Source: an uncultured Oceanobacter sp.
GTDB taxonomy: Bacteria; Pseudomonadota; Gammaproteobacteria; Pseudomonadales; Oceanobacteraceae
Direction: 5' to 3'
Length of the DNA stretch: 64,000 nucleotides
Assembly (NCBI GenBank): GCA_913061185.1
Contig: CAJXTI010000008.1
Coordinates: forward strand, 1-64,000
Positions 47,726 to 56,521 of this stretch are shown piece by piece; the first letter of the stretch is position 1; each line of letters begins with the position of its first letter. A model generated the notes under the pieces. The model saw only the letters and a list, made by a program, of their open reading frames with translations. It was not told the origin of the DNA and ran no database searches. The translations under genes were made by a program, and so were the position numbers.

Positions 47726-48847
47726 TTACAGATCCGCAAAAGGATGGTGTTGCCGCTCCCACGGTGATGCCATCAGCGCTTTTATCCAGCCATCAGGGAC
47801 GCTGGCTGGCGTTGCATGCTGCCATCTGGGGGTCGACCCTCGTTCAATCAGCAATGCCCGAATACCTTCGACCAGATCCGGATGCCGACAAGCTTGCCAG
47901 GCCATTGCCAATTCCAGTCGTGCGGCTTCGACCAGGCTCATACGCCAGCCGGCAGCAAGCTGTTTAACTACCAGTCTGGCCGATGCCGGACAACCAGCAT
48001 GATGCTGCGTTAACCCGCGCTGGATCCAGTCATCCTGATACGGGTTCGCAGCCGGTAGTGCTACCTTTCCCTGCCTGATCACAGGCTCCATCATTGTTGT
48101 GATAACGGACTGTGTACGCTGCCAGTCACTGGCTGGTGCGATAACAGCCGACTGGGACTGCAAGCGGCTTAACAAGGTACGCACCAGCAGTTGATTGTCG
48201 GGCGTGCGGCTACTCCAGCTAAGCTGGCGTAATTGCCCAATCATTGCTTCAAGATCGCCATCTGCCAGCTGATAGTCGATCAAATGCTGAGACAAGGCAT
48301 CAGTCGAATTGACAGGTGCGCCGGTTAATCCCATCCAGTGACCCAGAGCCGAATCTATACGCGACAAATACCAGGTACCCAGTACATCCGGAAAAAGTCC
48401 GATACGCACCTCTGGCCAGGCCAGCTGCATCGACTCAGTACCAATACGGTGATTGGCGGTCAGAAACAACCCGAGTCCCCCACCCATTACATACCCGTGC
48501 CCCCAGGCAATAAGTGGTTTGGTAAACCGATGCAGCTGTATATTGGTTTTGTATTCCAGCTCAAAAAACTGATCCGCTCGCTTGAGTCCGTTGGCATCAG
48601 CGCAGGCAATGCCATCGTAAAGCTGGCGAATATCACCACCACTACTGAAACAGCGCCCCTCGCCACGAATAACGACAGCAACAATACGCTTGCTCTGCTG
48701 CCAGCGTGCCAACCGGCGTCCTATCGCCTGGATCATATCTCGGGTTAATGCATTCATCGCCCGGTCGCGGTTCAGGCTCACAAGACCAATCTTGAAGCCG
48801 CCCTTGGCGGACAGCGTCTGAAACATAACGTCAGGGGGTGTACTCAC
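47726..48847 (-). CDS. Enoyl-CoA hydratase/isomerase family, 3-hydroxyisobutyryl-CoA hydrolase-like
   Basis: 373 residues of the crotonase superfamily, in the longer ECH_2 group. Oxyanion-hole segments are GEGRCFSSGGDIRQLY and HGYVMGGGLGLFL. The segment WPEVRIGLFPDVLGTWYLSR places the Glu and Asp pair where 3-hydroxyisobutyryl-CoA hydrolase carries its catalytic residues, so valine catabolism is the likely role. No other valine-pathway gene is nearby, so the substrate is not certain. GTG 48847 with an AAAGGA site is chosen over the longer ATG frame to 48922. Confidence 0.8.
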   Translation of the reverse strand: MSTPPDVMFQTLSAKGGFKIGLVSLNRDRAMNALTRDMIQAIGRRLARWQQSKRIVAVVIRGEGRCFSSGGDIRQLYDGIACADANGLKRADQFFELEYKTNIQLHRFTKPLIAWGHGYVMGGGLGLFLTANHRIGTESMQLAWPEVRIGLFPDVLGTWYLSRIDSALGHWMGLTGAPVNSTDALSQHLIDYQLADGDLEAMIGQLRQLSWSSRTPDNQLLVRTLLSRLQSQSAVIAPASDWQRTQSVITTMMEPVIRQGKVALPAANPYQDDWIQRGLTQHHAGCPASARLVVKQLAAGWRMSLVEAARLELAMAWQACRHPDLVEGIRALLIERGSTPRWQHATPASVPDGWIKALMASPWERQHHPFADL

Positions 48848-48949
48848 ACTTCTATTCCTTTGGGCTGGATGCTGGCCGGATCTTTCCAGCTCGGGGGAAA
48901 CCTCTGAGATGGTACACTCCACTCAAATCCGAGCCAAAACGAATCTGTT

Positions 48950-49609
48950 ATGACCATTGTCTTATCCGTGCTGATCGTGTTTTTACTGGCTGGCACCATT
49001 GGCACCCTGTTGTATCTGACCCAGGACGAAGCAGGTAAATCCCGCCGCCAACTGGCACAACAAATTGACGCGGAATATCAAGGTTACGCAGCCCTGGATC
49101 GCGAACTCAGAGCCGCCGGATTTGACTTGTTTCACCACAGCCAGATTCGCCACGGGCGGCACCAACTCCGCGGTCACTGGCACGGGCGAGCGTACAAGAT
49201 CATGGACTACCCGGTGATTGCCGCCAGCGGCATCTCCCAACAAACGCTGATCCTGATCGAGTGCGATAGTAAACACGTTGGCAAACTGAAGGCCACACCT
49301 GCAAAAAATCATCAATCACGTCAACTCGACCAGTTTATAGATCCACAGCCTGATGCTTTCATCCATTTGAAGACCTCTGAGCTGCCACCATCCCTGCGCC
49401 AATGGAAGATCGCTGCCATCAAACCCCATGCGGTACGGATAAAACTGAACGGTAATTTCAGTCATTGGCTTGAACAACACGACACCGTCAGCATCGAATT
49501 GAGCGATGCTTTTTTACTGATTTACCGGCCAGACAGCCTCTTGTTGGCAGACAATATCAGCTCTGCTCTTGCCCTGGCCAAGGATCTTGCCGACATATTA
49601 GAGACATAA
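48950..49609 (+). CDS. Hypothetical membrane-anchored protein
   Basis: 219 residues. One N-terminal span (LSVLIVFLLAGTIGTLLYLT, about residues 5-24), then a charged linker and a soluble domain of mixed alpha/beta pattern. No motif was recognised. It stands alone: divergent from the hydratase gene (102 bases) and ending inside a terminator hairpin. Possibly a periplasmic or cytoplasmic anchored domain; the charged residues after the span (KSRR) suggest the domain is cytoplasmic. Confidence 0.6.
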   Translation: MTIVLSVLIVFLLAGTIGTLLYLTQDEAGKSRRQLAQQIDAEYQGYAALDRELRAAGFDLFHHSQIRHGRHQLRGHWHGRAYKIMDYPVIAASGISQQTLILIECDSKHVGKLKATPAKNHQSRQLDQFIDPQPDAFIHLKTSELPPSLRQWKIAAIKPHAVRIKLNGNFSHWLEQHDTVSIELSDAFLLIYRPDSLLLADNISSALALAKDLADILET

Positions 49610-49640
49610 AAAAACCGCTATATGAGCGGTTTTTTTATGT
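49604..49640. terminator. Bidirectional terminator between hypothetical gene and TPR gene
   Basis: A 16-bp perfect inverted repeat (ACATAAAAAAACCGCT and its complement) with a five-base loop has A/T tracts on both sides. The upstream gene's TAA stop lies inside the first arm. It serves the plus-strand gene and the minus-strand TonB2-type operon that ends at 49694. Confidence 0.9.
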
Positions 49641-49693
49641 CTGGGAGCCAGAGCCTGCCTGGCCCTGGGCTGTTAGACAGGCTTCTCGTCTGA

Positions 49694-50989
49694 TCAGGAC
49701 GACGCAGCCATATATTCCCGGCGTTGTTCTTCGCCTTCAATATACTTGATCCACTGATCCGCCGTTTTAACAGCGGCATCATAGCTGCGGGCCTTGGCAA
49801 ACGCTCCTTTGGCATCGGTCAATTGACCGAGGTTAAACAGCACCAAACCCTGCAGAATCAAGGCCGAATGTGGCTGTTGCAACCCACCTTGCTGGATTGC
49901 CAGGTTAACGTTTTTCAGTGCCAGATCCCATTCCTGACGTTCAGTATGGATCTGAGCCAGTTTGAAGTAGTCACTGCCCTCATGCGACAGGTTAGCGGCC
50001 TTGGTCATTACGCCAATCGCACGATCGTATTCCTTCGCCAGCATCCAGGCATCACCCAGCAAAGACATATTACGAGCCGTTTCCTTGATGACTCCCTTCT
50101 CCATACCCGCGACCAGAATATTGGCTGCCTTGTAGGGAATATCCTGACCCAGCAAGGCTTGTGAATAATTCACCAGTTCGCTTTCCTTGGTCAGCATGCC
50201 TTGCTCAAACGCGGTTTCCAGAGTTGCCAGTTCTTTTTTTGGCTGATTCAACTCACTGTAGACGGCCGCCAACTGCACCCAATATTGTGGCTTCGGATAC
50301 AGGGTTGCCAGATCTTGCAGGCAACGAGCCAGATTATTGAAATCCTTGTTCTGATAATAGACTGCCCGTTCCAGCATCAACCAGTTTTCACGAGGAACTT
50401 TACCCGTTTCCTTGGTCATGGCAATTGCCTTCTTCACATCTGGCAATGCCTTGCTGTATTGCTCAATCTGGAAATAAATCTGGGCCCGCAGCACGTAGGA
50501 TTCGGCATTGGCAGACTCAACAATAGTGAACCACTTGTTCAAGGGAACCAGTGCTTTCTTGTAGTTTTCCTGAATCAGATACAACTTGGCCAGGCTGTAC
50601 AGCGTTGTCTGCTCCAGGCTTTCAGGGATATTATCGACCGACAACACCTGCTCGTAAGCAGCAGACGCATCCTTGTATTTTTCCTGGTTAAAATAAACGT
50701 ACGCATACATGTTGTACGTCATGGCGGTCTCATAGGAGTTACGTTTGCGCTTCTCCAGAGACTGCAGTTCTTCCAGTGCTTCCTTGTATTTTTTGGCATC
50801 GGCCAGTTCACGAGCACCATCCAGTTTTTTGTAAATAACCGGACGCATGGTCGCAGAGCGACGGACACGCGGCTTGCCTGTATCGGCACTGGATTGCTCT
50901 TCAGCCTGGACGCTGGAAGCGCCCACACTCACAAAAGACAGAGTGAATACCATTAAACCAGCATTCAACAAGGCGATTGGCTTTTTCAT
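49694..50989 (-). CDS. TonB2-system-associated TPR protein
   Basis: 431 residues. A signal peptide ends near residue 29 (VGASSVQAEE). The rest is a long array of TPR-like repeats (for example YVYFNQEKYKDASAAYEQVL and LAKLYLIQENYKKALVPLNK). Proteins of this type follow tonB in TonB2-type operons of marine gammaproteobacteria, where they are periplasmic and of uncertain role. It begins 11 bases after tonB. A part in assembling or stabilising the transducer is inferred from position only. Confidence 0.8.
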   Translation of the reverse strand: MKKPIALLNAGLMVFTLSFVSVGASSVQAEEQSSADTGKPRVRRSATMRPVIYKKLDGARELADAKKYKEALEELQSLEKRKRNSYETAMTYNMYAYVYFNQEKYKDASAAYEQVLSVDNIPESLEQTTLYSLAKLYLIQENYKKALVPLNKWFTIVESANAESYVLRAQIYFQIEQYSKALPDVKKAIAMTKETGKVPRENWLMLERAVYYQNKDFNNLARCLQDLATLYPKPQYWVQLAAVYSELNQPKKELATLETAFEQGMLTKESELVNYSQALLGQDIPYKAANILVAGMEKGVIKETARNMSLLGDAWMLAKEYDRAIGVMTKAANLSHEGSDYFKLAQIHTERQEWDLALKNVNLAIQQGGLQQPHSALILQGLVLFNLGQLTDAKGAFAKARSYDAAVKTADQWIKYIEGEEQRREYMAASS

Positions 50990-51000
50990 GCTACCTCCGG

Positions 51001-51627
51001 TTATCTGCCGTTTTTCTCAAGTTCAAAGCGAATAATATTGCGGACACCTTTTACCTCTACCGGTTTCCCATTTTCCACTTTTGGCTTGTACTTGAATTTC
51101 TTCACAGCAGACAGCGCTTCACGGTCGAAAATGTTTGGCGGAGCCGCTTCAATGACGACAGGGTCAACCACGGTTCCCAGACTCGTCACCGTAAATTCCA
51201 CAACGACGTATCCTTCGATGCCTTTCTGGGCGGCGCGACGCGGATAGTTAGGAGCGACTTTAACGATTGGCAAAAAATCACCATCGCCAGAACCACCAGA
51301 CAAACCGGCATCGACATTCAGTTCAGCCCCCATATCAAACCCGCCCACATCAAATCCTTCAGCGGATGCCTTGGCAACCTGGGGTTTTGGCATATCAGGC
51401 TTGGGTGGCTCTTTTGCAGCCACCGGCGGCTTTTGCGGTTTGCGTTCCTTGGTTCGAACCTCATCGTCCGGCTTGCTCATGACGAAGCTTTCGATGCGGC
51501 CAAAATCATTCTCGTTGAGTACAGAGCCACCAGTACTGATCAGGCTCTGCATCATCCAGAAAACGGCAAAGGTCGCAACCGCTGCAACGGCCAGGGCTGC
51601 ACCAAAGCGTAGCAGGGTTGGGAACAT
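51001..51627 (-). CDS. tonB: TonB-family energy transducer
   Basis: 208 residues. One N-terminal span (about 10-30), then a Pro/Lys-rich segment (RKPQKPPVAAKEPPKPDMPK) and a Gly/Asp-rich spacer. The C-terminal TonB domain runs from about residue 118 (VAPNYPRRAAQKGIEGYVVV) to the end. The short periplasmic spacer and the YPRRA motif are like Vibrio TonB2 rather than E. coli TonB. It would couple the proton-motive force from ExbB/ExbD to an outer-membrane receptor. It starts two bases after exbD ends. Confidence 0.92.
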   Translation of the reverse strand: MFPTLLRFGAALAVAAVATFAVFWMMQSLISTGGSVLNENDFGRIESFVMSKPDDEVRTKERKPQKPPVAAKEPPKPDMPKPQVAKASAEGFDVGGFDMGAELNVDAGLSGGSGDGDFLPIVKVAPNYPRRAAQKGIEGYVVVEFTVTSLGTVVDPVVIEAAPPNIFDREALSAVKKFKYKPKVENGKPVEVKGVRNIIRFELEKNGR

Positions 51628-51629
51628 AG

Positions 51630-52040
51630 CTAGCGCTCCTCTGTTGCCAGAGATACGTCATATACCCCAGCGGCCCGTGCAGCATCCATAACGGCGACCA
51701 ACTGCTTGGTTTTAGCTTCCTCATCCGCCTGAATTACCACCGTACCCTGCGGGTTTTCGGCATGCATACGTTCGATGTTGGCCCGTACCTGGCTTTCATC
51801 GACATGGCGTTTGTTAATCCAGATTTCACCAAGATCATTGATGGCAATCAGGATATTCGCACGTGGTTTGGCGGTCGAAGTACTGGCATCAGGACGATTC
51901 ACTTCGATACCGGATTCCTTGACAAAGGAAGCCGTCACGATGAAAAAGATCAGCATGATAAACACTACGTCCAGCATCGGCGTAATGTCGATTTCGCCTT
52001 CTTCAGCCTGTGGGGTCAAATTTGAAAAACCGCGTCTCAT
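51630..52040 (-). CDS. exbD: Biopolymer transporter ExbD
   Basis: 136 residues. A single span with the essential membrane Asp (EIDITPMLDVVFIMLIFFIVTA, Asp26) precedes a periplasmic domain. It forms the proton channel with ExbB. The gene is 17 bases after exbB. Confidence 0.95.
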   Translation of the reverse strand: MRRGFSNLTPQAEEGEIDITPMLDVVFIMLIFFIVTASFVKESGIEVNRPDASTSTAKPRANILIAINDLGEIWINKRHVDESQVRANIERMHAENPQGTVVIQADEEAKTKQLVAVMDAARAAGVYDVSLATEER

Positions 52041-52057
52041 AGCAATCTTCTCTTGAA

Positions 52058-52579
52058 TTAGTGATCGAAGGTCAGCTTGTCTTCTATGCGGATCTTTTCA
52101 CGCTTGATATAGCGATCCAGCAAGGACTGGGCAAACACACCGGTAATAGCACCAACCATACCAGCCATGGTCGGAATCGTAGCCTTGGAGATACCGGATG
52201 CCATGGCCTTGGGACTACCATTACCCAGGAACGCCATAACATCGAATACCTCAATCATGCCACTGACAGTACCCAGCAATCCGAACAGCGGTGCCAGGCC
52301 GATCAACATCTTGATGGTGCTCATATTGGCAGAGAGTTCAAAAGACAGCTGACCAATCAGATCCTGACGAATCTGATGCGCTGTCCAGGAGCGACGTTCG
52401 TTACGCGCCTCCCATTCGGTCAATGCCGTCTTTACAGACGTGCGGTAAACGAACAGGAAGTAGCCAACACGCTCAAGAACCAGCAACCATAGAATAAAAA
52501 CCAGCCCACAGATGGCGTAGAGGACATCGCCTCCACGCTCCATGAACAGGTAAACGGGTTCGTACAGTTCACCAAACAT
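52058..52579 (-). CDS. exbB: Biopolymer transporter ExbB (MotA/TolQ/ExbB family)
   Basis: 173 residues with three spans: about 17-38, 95-115 and 135-155. The conserved core LIGLAPLFGLLGTVSGMIEVF and ATIPTMAGMVGAITGVFAQSLL are the TolQ/ExbB signature helices. Shorter than E. coli ExbB (244), as usual for TonB2-type ExbB. It follows the TtpC-like gene by five bases. Confidence 0.93.
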   Translation of the reverse strand: MFGELYEPVYLFMERGGDVLYAICGLVFILWLLVLERVGYFLFVYRTSVKTALTEWEARNERRSWTAHQIRQDLIGQLSFELSANMSTIKMLIGLAPLFGLLGTVSGMIEVFDVMAFLGNGSPKAMASGISKATIPTMAGMVGAITGVFAQSLLDRYIKREKIRIEDKLTFDH

Positions 52580-52584
52580 GATGA

Positions 52585-53955
52585 CTACGCCGCTTTAGCG
52601 TGTTGTTGTTCAGACTGGCGAGCCAGAATACCCGTCGCTCGCTCTTCCAGAATCATCATCAACTCGCGACTGCGGTTGTTGGTGAGGGTGTGCAAAAACA
52701 CACAAGGAATCGCAGCAACAAGACCCAGAACCGTCGTTACCAATGCCTGGGAAATACCACCAGCCATCAATTTTGGATCACCGGTACCAAACAGGGACAT
52801 GGTTTCAAACACATCGATCATACCGGTTACCGTACCCAGCAAGCCCAGCAGCGGTGCAACCACCGAGATAATCTTGATCCAGCCAATGGCCCGCGTCAGC
52901 TTCGGCACTTCAGCAGAAATGGCTTCGCCCAGATGCAATTCCAGCGTTTCAATGTCAGCGTCCTTGTTGGCTTGGAATACTGCCATCACGCGGCCCAGAG
53001 CGTTGTCTTCACGCGGCGTATCAGACGCCATCTGCTTGCGAATACGGCTACCTTCAGCGATCAGCACCAGCATGCGCCAAACCGCCAGCAAGATACCAAT
53101 GCTACCCAAAACAATAATGATGTAACCAACCACACCACCCTGGTCAACACGGTCACCCAGCTCAGGTGACTGACCCAGAATTTTCAGCAACTGACCACGG
53201 GAAGGGTCAATCCAGAAACTGGTCAGCGTCGTACCGGAAGCACTTTCCAGCTCTGCAGCCGGGCCGGTGTAACGCCCACCCGGTTGCTTGTCCAGCTCAA
53301 CCAGACGACCTGAATCCAGATCCCAGTTCAGGTACTTGCCATCAGATACCACGTTAAAACCACCAACACGGATCACTTCTTTTTGGGTGGTTTCACCCGT
53401 CGGTACAACCACAGCGGCAGTGTATTGGGAAATACGACCGCTATAAGTCATTTCACGCTGCATCTCGAACCACAACTGTTCAAGTTGTTCGATGGATGGC
53501 AACTTGGAAGAAGAACCGGCAGTGATGATCAGATCACGCAAAAACACATCACGCCCAGGCAGTTCAGAGCTGACAACAGAGCCTTCAAACACCGATTTGG
53601 TGTCGCCCGCCACCTGCTGCAAAACACCAAACAGTTCCTTCAGAGAACCCATGCGGTTAGTCAGACGTTCTTGCGCTTCTGCCACGGTCGTTTCGTTAGT
53701 CTGAAACTGAGCTTCTTTGCGCTCACTGTCTTTTAATAGGTTGTCGCGATCACGCTTGGCGTCCGCCAGCATCTTTTCCTGGGTAACCTTATCGGAATTG
53801 AAACGCTTGAGGCGCTCTTTAAACTCCTGGTTATCACGTGCCTGACCCTGCTTGACCAAGTTCAGCAGTGAATCAACAGAGACCGCCTCGGCAGCAACAG
53901 CGGTGTTAACACCCAGAGCCATGACGGCAGAGAGTACGATTGCCTTGAAATTCAT
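52585..53955 (-). CDS. TtpC-like MotA/TolQ/ExbB protein with periplasmic coiled coil
   Basis: 456 residues. A signal-type N-terminus (about 1-21, AVAAEAV) precedes a coiled coil (about 40-110) and a soluble domain. C-terminal spans occur near 260-283, 350-375 and 395-415; the last two carry VVAPLLGLLGTVTGMIDVF and LVTTVLGLVAAIPCVF, the TolQ/ExbB core. This arrangement matches TtpC, which in Vibrio is required for TonB2 function. The start overlaps the DUF3450 stop (TAATG). Confidence 0.88.
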   Translation of the reverse strand: MNFKAIVLSAVMALGVNTAVAAEAVSVDSLLNLVKQGQARDNQEFKERLKRFNSDKVTQEKMLADAKRDRDNLLKDSERKEAQFQTNETTVAEAQERLTNRMGSLKELFGVLQQVAGDTKSVFEGSVVSSELPGRDVFLRDLIITAGSSSKLPSIEQLEQLWFEMQREMTYSGRISQYTAAVVVPTGETTQKEVIRVGGFNVVSDGKYLNWDLDSGRLVELDKQPGGRYTGPAAELESASGTTLTSFWIDPSRGQLLKILGQSPELGDRVDQGGVVGYIIIVLGSIGILLAVWRMLVLIAEGSRIRKQMASDTPREDNALGRVMAVFQANKDADIETLELHLGEAISAEVPKLTRAIGWIKIISVVAPLLGLLGTVTGMIDVFETMSLFGTGDPKLMAGGISQALVTTVLGLVAAIPCVFLHTLTNNRSRELMMILEERATGILARQSEQQHAKAA

Positions 53956-54719
53956 TATTTGGCCTCCTGAGGTGCAGCAACAGGTACTTTGATCAGATCT
54001 GGCGCAGCTTGCTCACGCGCAATACGGATACCCGCCATCAGCTTGCTTTTCATGGATGGCTCAAGCATTTCCCACTGTTTTGCAGCGCTGTTCCAGACAC
54101 CCAGAACATTGCCATCAAGGGATTGATACATCAGGGAAATACGACCAACGCGCAAGAAATCCACTTCGCGACCATCCAGCGTGCCACGATAGGACTCGAT
54201 GGTACGGCCATAGTCAATTTCAGCCTGATAGGCTTCCATGACCTTGCGGTATTTTTCCGCAACCGTTACATCAGAACGACCCATCAGCGCCTTGAGACCT
54301 TCTACGCGCTTGGAACGTTCGTCGACCAGAAAAGGCACATCGACTTTGACAAACTGATCGATGGAATCGATCATGCGCAGCATCAATGGTGTAATCTGCC
54401 GCTCGACCAGGGTTACTTTTTCAATACTGTCTTCGATACCAGCCAGCTCGTTGTCCTGAGCCGCAAGCTGCTTGTCGAGCTGTTCGACGTAGACCTTCAA
54501 ACCGTCTACTTCCTTGACAACACCGCGATACTCGCGCTCCGCAGCACGAATGCTGTTATCGATAGAATCGATTTTTTGCTGAGACGCCTGTGCGCTATTA
54601 ACGCGGCTGACACCCTTATCGATCGCCGTGTTCACATCGGCGGCAGTTGCGCCAAACACAACACCGGCGCTGAGAATGGCTGCGGCCAGAATATTTCGAG
54701 TTCGCAGTTGCATTGGCAT
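53955..54719 (-). CDS. DUF3450 periplasmic coiled-coil protein
   Basis: 254 residues. A signal peptide ends near residue 26 (VVFGATAADV). The mature part is largely coiled coil (about 35-110: KIDSIDNSIRAAEREYRGVV and on), then a globular helical end with FLRVGRISLMYQSLDG. DUF3450 proteins head TonB2-type operons; function unknown. Start ATG 54719 is chosen over 54713 and over the longer ATG frame, since the signal peptide begins there. Confidence 0.85.
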   Translation of the reverse strand: MPMQLRTRNILAAAILSAGVVFGATAADVNTAIDKGVSRVNSAQASQQKIDSIDNSIRAAEREYRGVVKEVDGLKVYVEQLDKQLAAQDNELAGIEDSIEKVTLVERQITPLMLRMIDSIDQFVKVDVPFLVDERSKRVEGLKALMGRSDVTVAEKYRKVMEAYQAEIDYGRTIESYRGTLDGREVDFLRVGRISLMYQSLDGNVLGVWNSAAKQWEMLEPSMKSKLMAGIRIAREQAAPDLIKVPVAAPQEAK

Positions 54720-54892
54720 ATGTATTACCCGTATAGACTCCGTGATGCCTGTTGTAGAAACAGACTCCCCAATTTGAATGCGCACACTACTCAAGCAATA
54801 TGACATTTCTGTTACATTGCTCACACTCTGCAACATATCTTGTATAGATAGCCATCATGACATCCATAAATGACAATCGCGTTAGCAATAGC

Positions 54893-54926
54893 AATAAAAA
54901 CGGCGCCCGAGGGCGCCGTTTTTATT
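54893..54926. terminator. Strong bidirectional terminator after the beta-helix lipoprotein gene
   Basis: A 16-bp perfect inverted repeat (AATAAAAACGGCGCCC and its complement) with a two-base gap has T tracts on both strands. It lies 40 bases past the lipoprotein stop and separates that gene from the downstream TonB2-type operon, so the latter likely uses its own promoter in 54720-54892. Confidence 0.9.
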
Positions 54927-54966
54927 TGTAGAACTCACCCCTTATTCAAAGAGGCTGTCCATTCGA

Positions 54967-56439
54967 TTACTCAGCAAAAGTTGTTTCTGGAGCATCCTGA
55001 TCAGCAATGCCATCCAGAGAACCATCGATTACCCAGCCAGCCCACCATGCATCAGCAGCAGCGGTACCAGGAGCAACAGCGCCAACATAGTTGGTGTTTT
55101 CAAAAGCGAAACCTGAACCGTTATCAACAGGTTCCCAAGAGCTGACAGTGTACTCAGTCGTTGCCGTCAAAGCAGCCGCATCCGTCAGGTCAATGGCAAC
55201 AGCACCAACAACACCAACTTCAGAATCAGCAGCGCGCTTGGTGTAGAAGCCATCTGGAGCACAATCGCCGATAACGTTAACCAGAGTGACGTTGCTGTCA
55301 ATAGTACCAGCATCAGTACCCGTCTCTGCGTCATCTACGCGTACACAAGATTCCCAGTTCACAACTGCAGTGTTATAGATACGAGTCGTCAGAGCACCAC
55401 GCAAGCGCATACCGTATTGTCCAGCAGTCACTTTGGCACCTACCAGAGTAATGTTGGCCAGAGCGCCTTCAGTCTCAGGAACGTACTCTTCATTGGAGGA
55501 GTTGGCTTCGATACCACGTGGATCGTTAGAACCGCTAGGGGTAGTCAGATCAGGGTTTTTGCGCACGATAGCGAACTGAATGTTGCCTTTGTAGCCAGTA
55601 TCAAAATCGATATCGTCGTCGTCGTTACCAGTCAGAACTACGTGAGTTACGTTAACAGTACCGCCGAACCACTCGATACCGTCATCCAGGTTGTTGTGAA
55701 CCTGTACGTAATCGATAGTAGTACCGTGACCAACACCCATCAGGGTCAGACCGTTCACTTCATTGTTTGGACCAGCAACTTTACCGGCTTCAGCAATACG
55801 AACGTATTTCAGCACACCGCTGTTGTCAGCTGGGATATTACCACCGTAGTAACCTACGCCGTCGCCGCCTTCACCCTGTACGTTACATACGGCTGTTTCG
55901 TCATAAACGGTAGTGTCATCAGGTCCGTCAGCAAAACAGGCCCCGGTGCCACCCTGGCCATACTGAGGAGCCAGACCCTGGATGATCACACCACCCCACT
56001 CTCCCAGACCGTCGAAGTTTTCGTCAGCCAAAGAGCTGAAAGTGATCGGCGCATCCTTGGTGCCTTCAGCCATCAGCTTGTTACCACGAGTCACGATCAG
56101 AACGCCATCGTCAGAACCACGAACGTCAGTACCTGGCTCGATGGTCAGAGTGACGCCGTCAGCCTGAGCTGCAGTGACATCAGACGCTGCAGTGAAAGAG
56201 GTATTACCACGACCAACACGTACCAGACCGTCCAGAACATACTGAACATCCGCAGTCATGGTGAAGTCTTCGTTGATGGTACCAGTGACAACACACTGAT
56301 CACCGGCAGTGTTACATTCCAGGAACGTTGGTGTCTCTGAGACTGGAGTGTCATCGTTATTACTATCACTATCGCTACCACAACCAACCAGTGTCGCTGC
56401 CACAATAGCAACTGCCAGGTAATTTTTATTCAGATTCAT
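54967..56439 (-). CDS. Beta-helix lipoprotein paired with TonB-dependent receptor
   Basis: 490 residues. A lipoprotein signal ends VAATLVGC (Cys20), followed by a Ser/Asp-rich spacer. The body reads like a parallel beta-helix: LTIEPGTDVRGSDDGVLIV, APITFSSLADENFDGLGEWG, VIIQGLAPQ, GVLKYVRIAEAGK, VNGLTLMGVGHGTTIDYVQV and DDGIEWFGGTVNVTHVVLTG. DDDDIDFDTG could bind calcium. It ends AWWAGWVIDGSLDG plus a short acidic tail. Similar proteins are widespread in Bacteroidetes and marine gammaproteobacteria and often lie next to TonB-dependent receptors. The receptor gene is immediately upstream (82 bases). A surface substrate-binding or receptor-cap role is inferred. Confidence 0.82.
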   Translation of the reverse strand: MNLNKNYLAVAIVAATLVGCGSDSDSNNDDTPVSETPTFLECNTAGDQCVVTGTINEDFTMTADVQYVLDGLVRVGRGNTSFTAASDVTAAQADGVTLTIEPGTDVRGSDDGVLIVTRGNKLMAEGTKDAPITFSSLADENFDGLGEWGGVIIQGLAPQYGQGGTGACFADGPDDTTVYDETAVCNVQGEGGDGVGYYGGNIPADNSGVLKYVRIAEAGKVAGPNNEVNGLTLMGVGHGTTIDYVQVHNNLDDGIEWFGGTVNVTHVVLTGNDDDDIDFDTGYKGNIQFAIVRKNPDLTTPSGSNDPRGIEANSSNEEYVPETEGALANITLVGAKVTAGQYGMRLRGALTTRIYNTAVVNWESCVRVDDAETGTDAGTIDSNVTLVNVIGDCAPDGFYTKRAADSEVGVVGAVAIDLTDAAALTATTEYTVSSWEPVDNGSGFAFENTNYVGAVAPGTAAADAWWAGWVIDGSLDGIADQDAPETTFAE

Positions 56440-56521
56440 TCTATCTTCCTCAATTTAAGAACGATTGCTTTAGAAAGTGCACAAAGTCTCGTGCACTTTC
56501 ATGTCACTACGATTACAAAAA

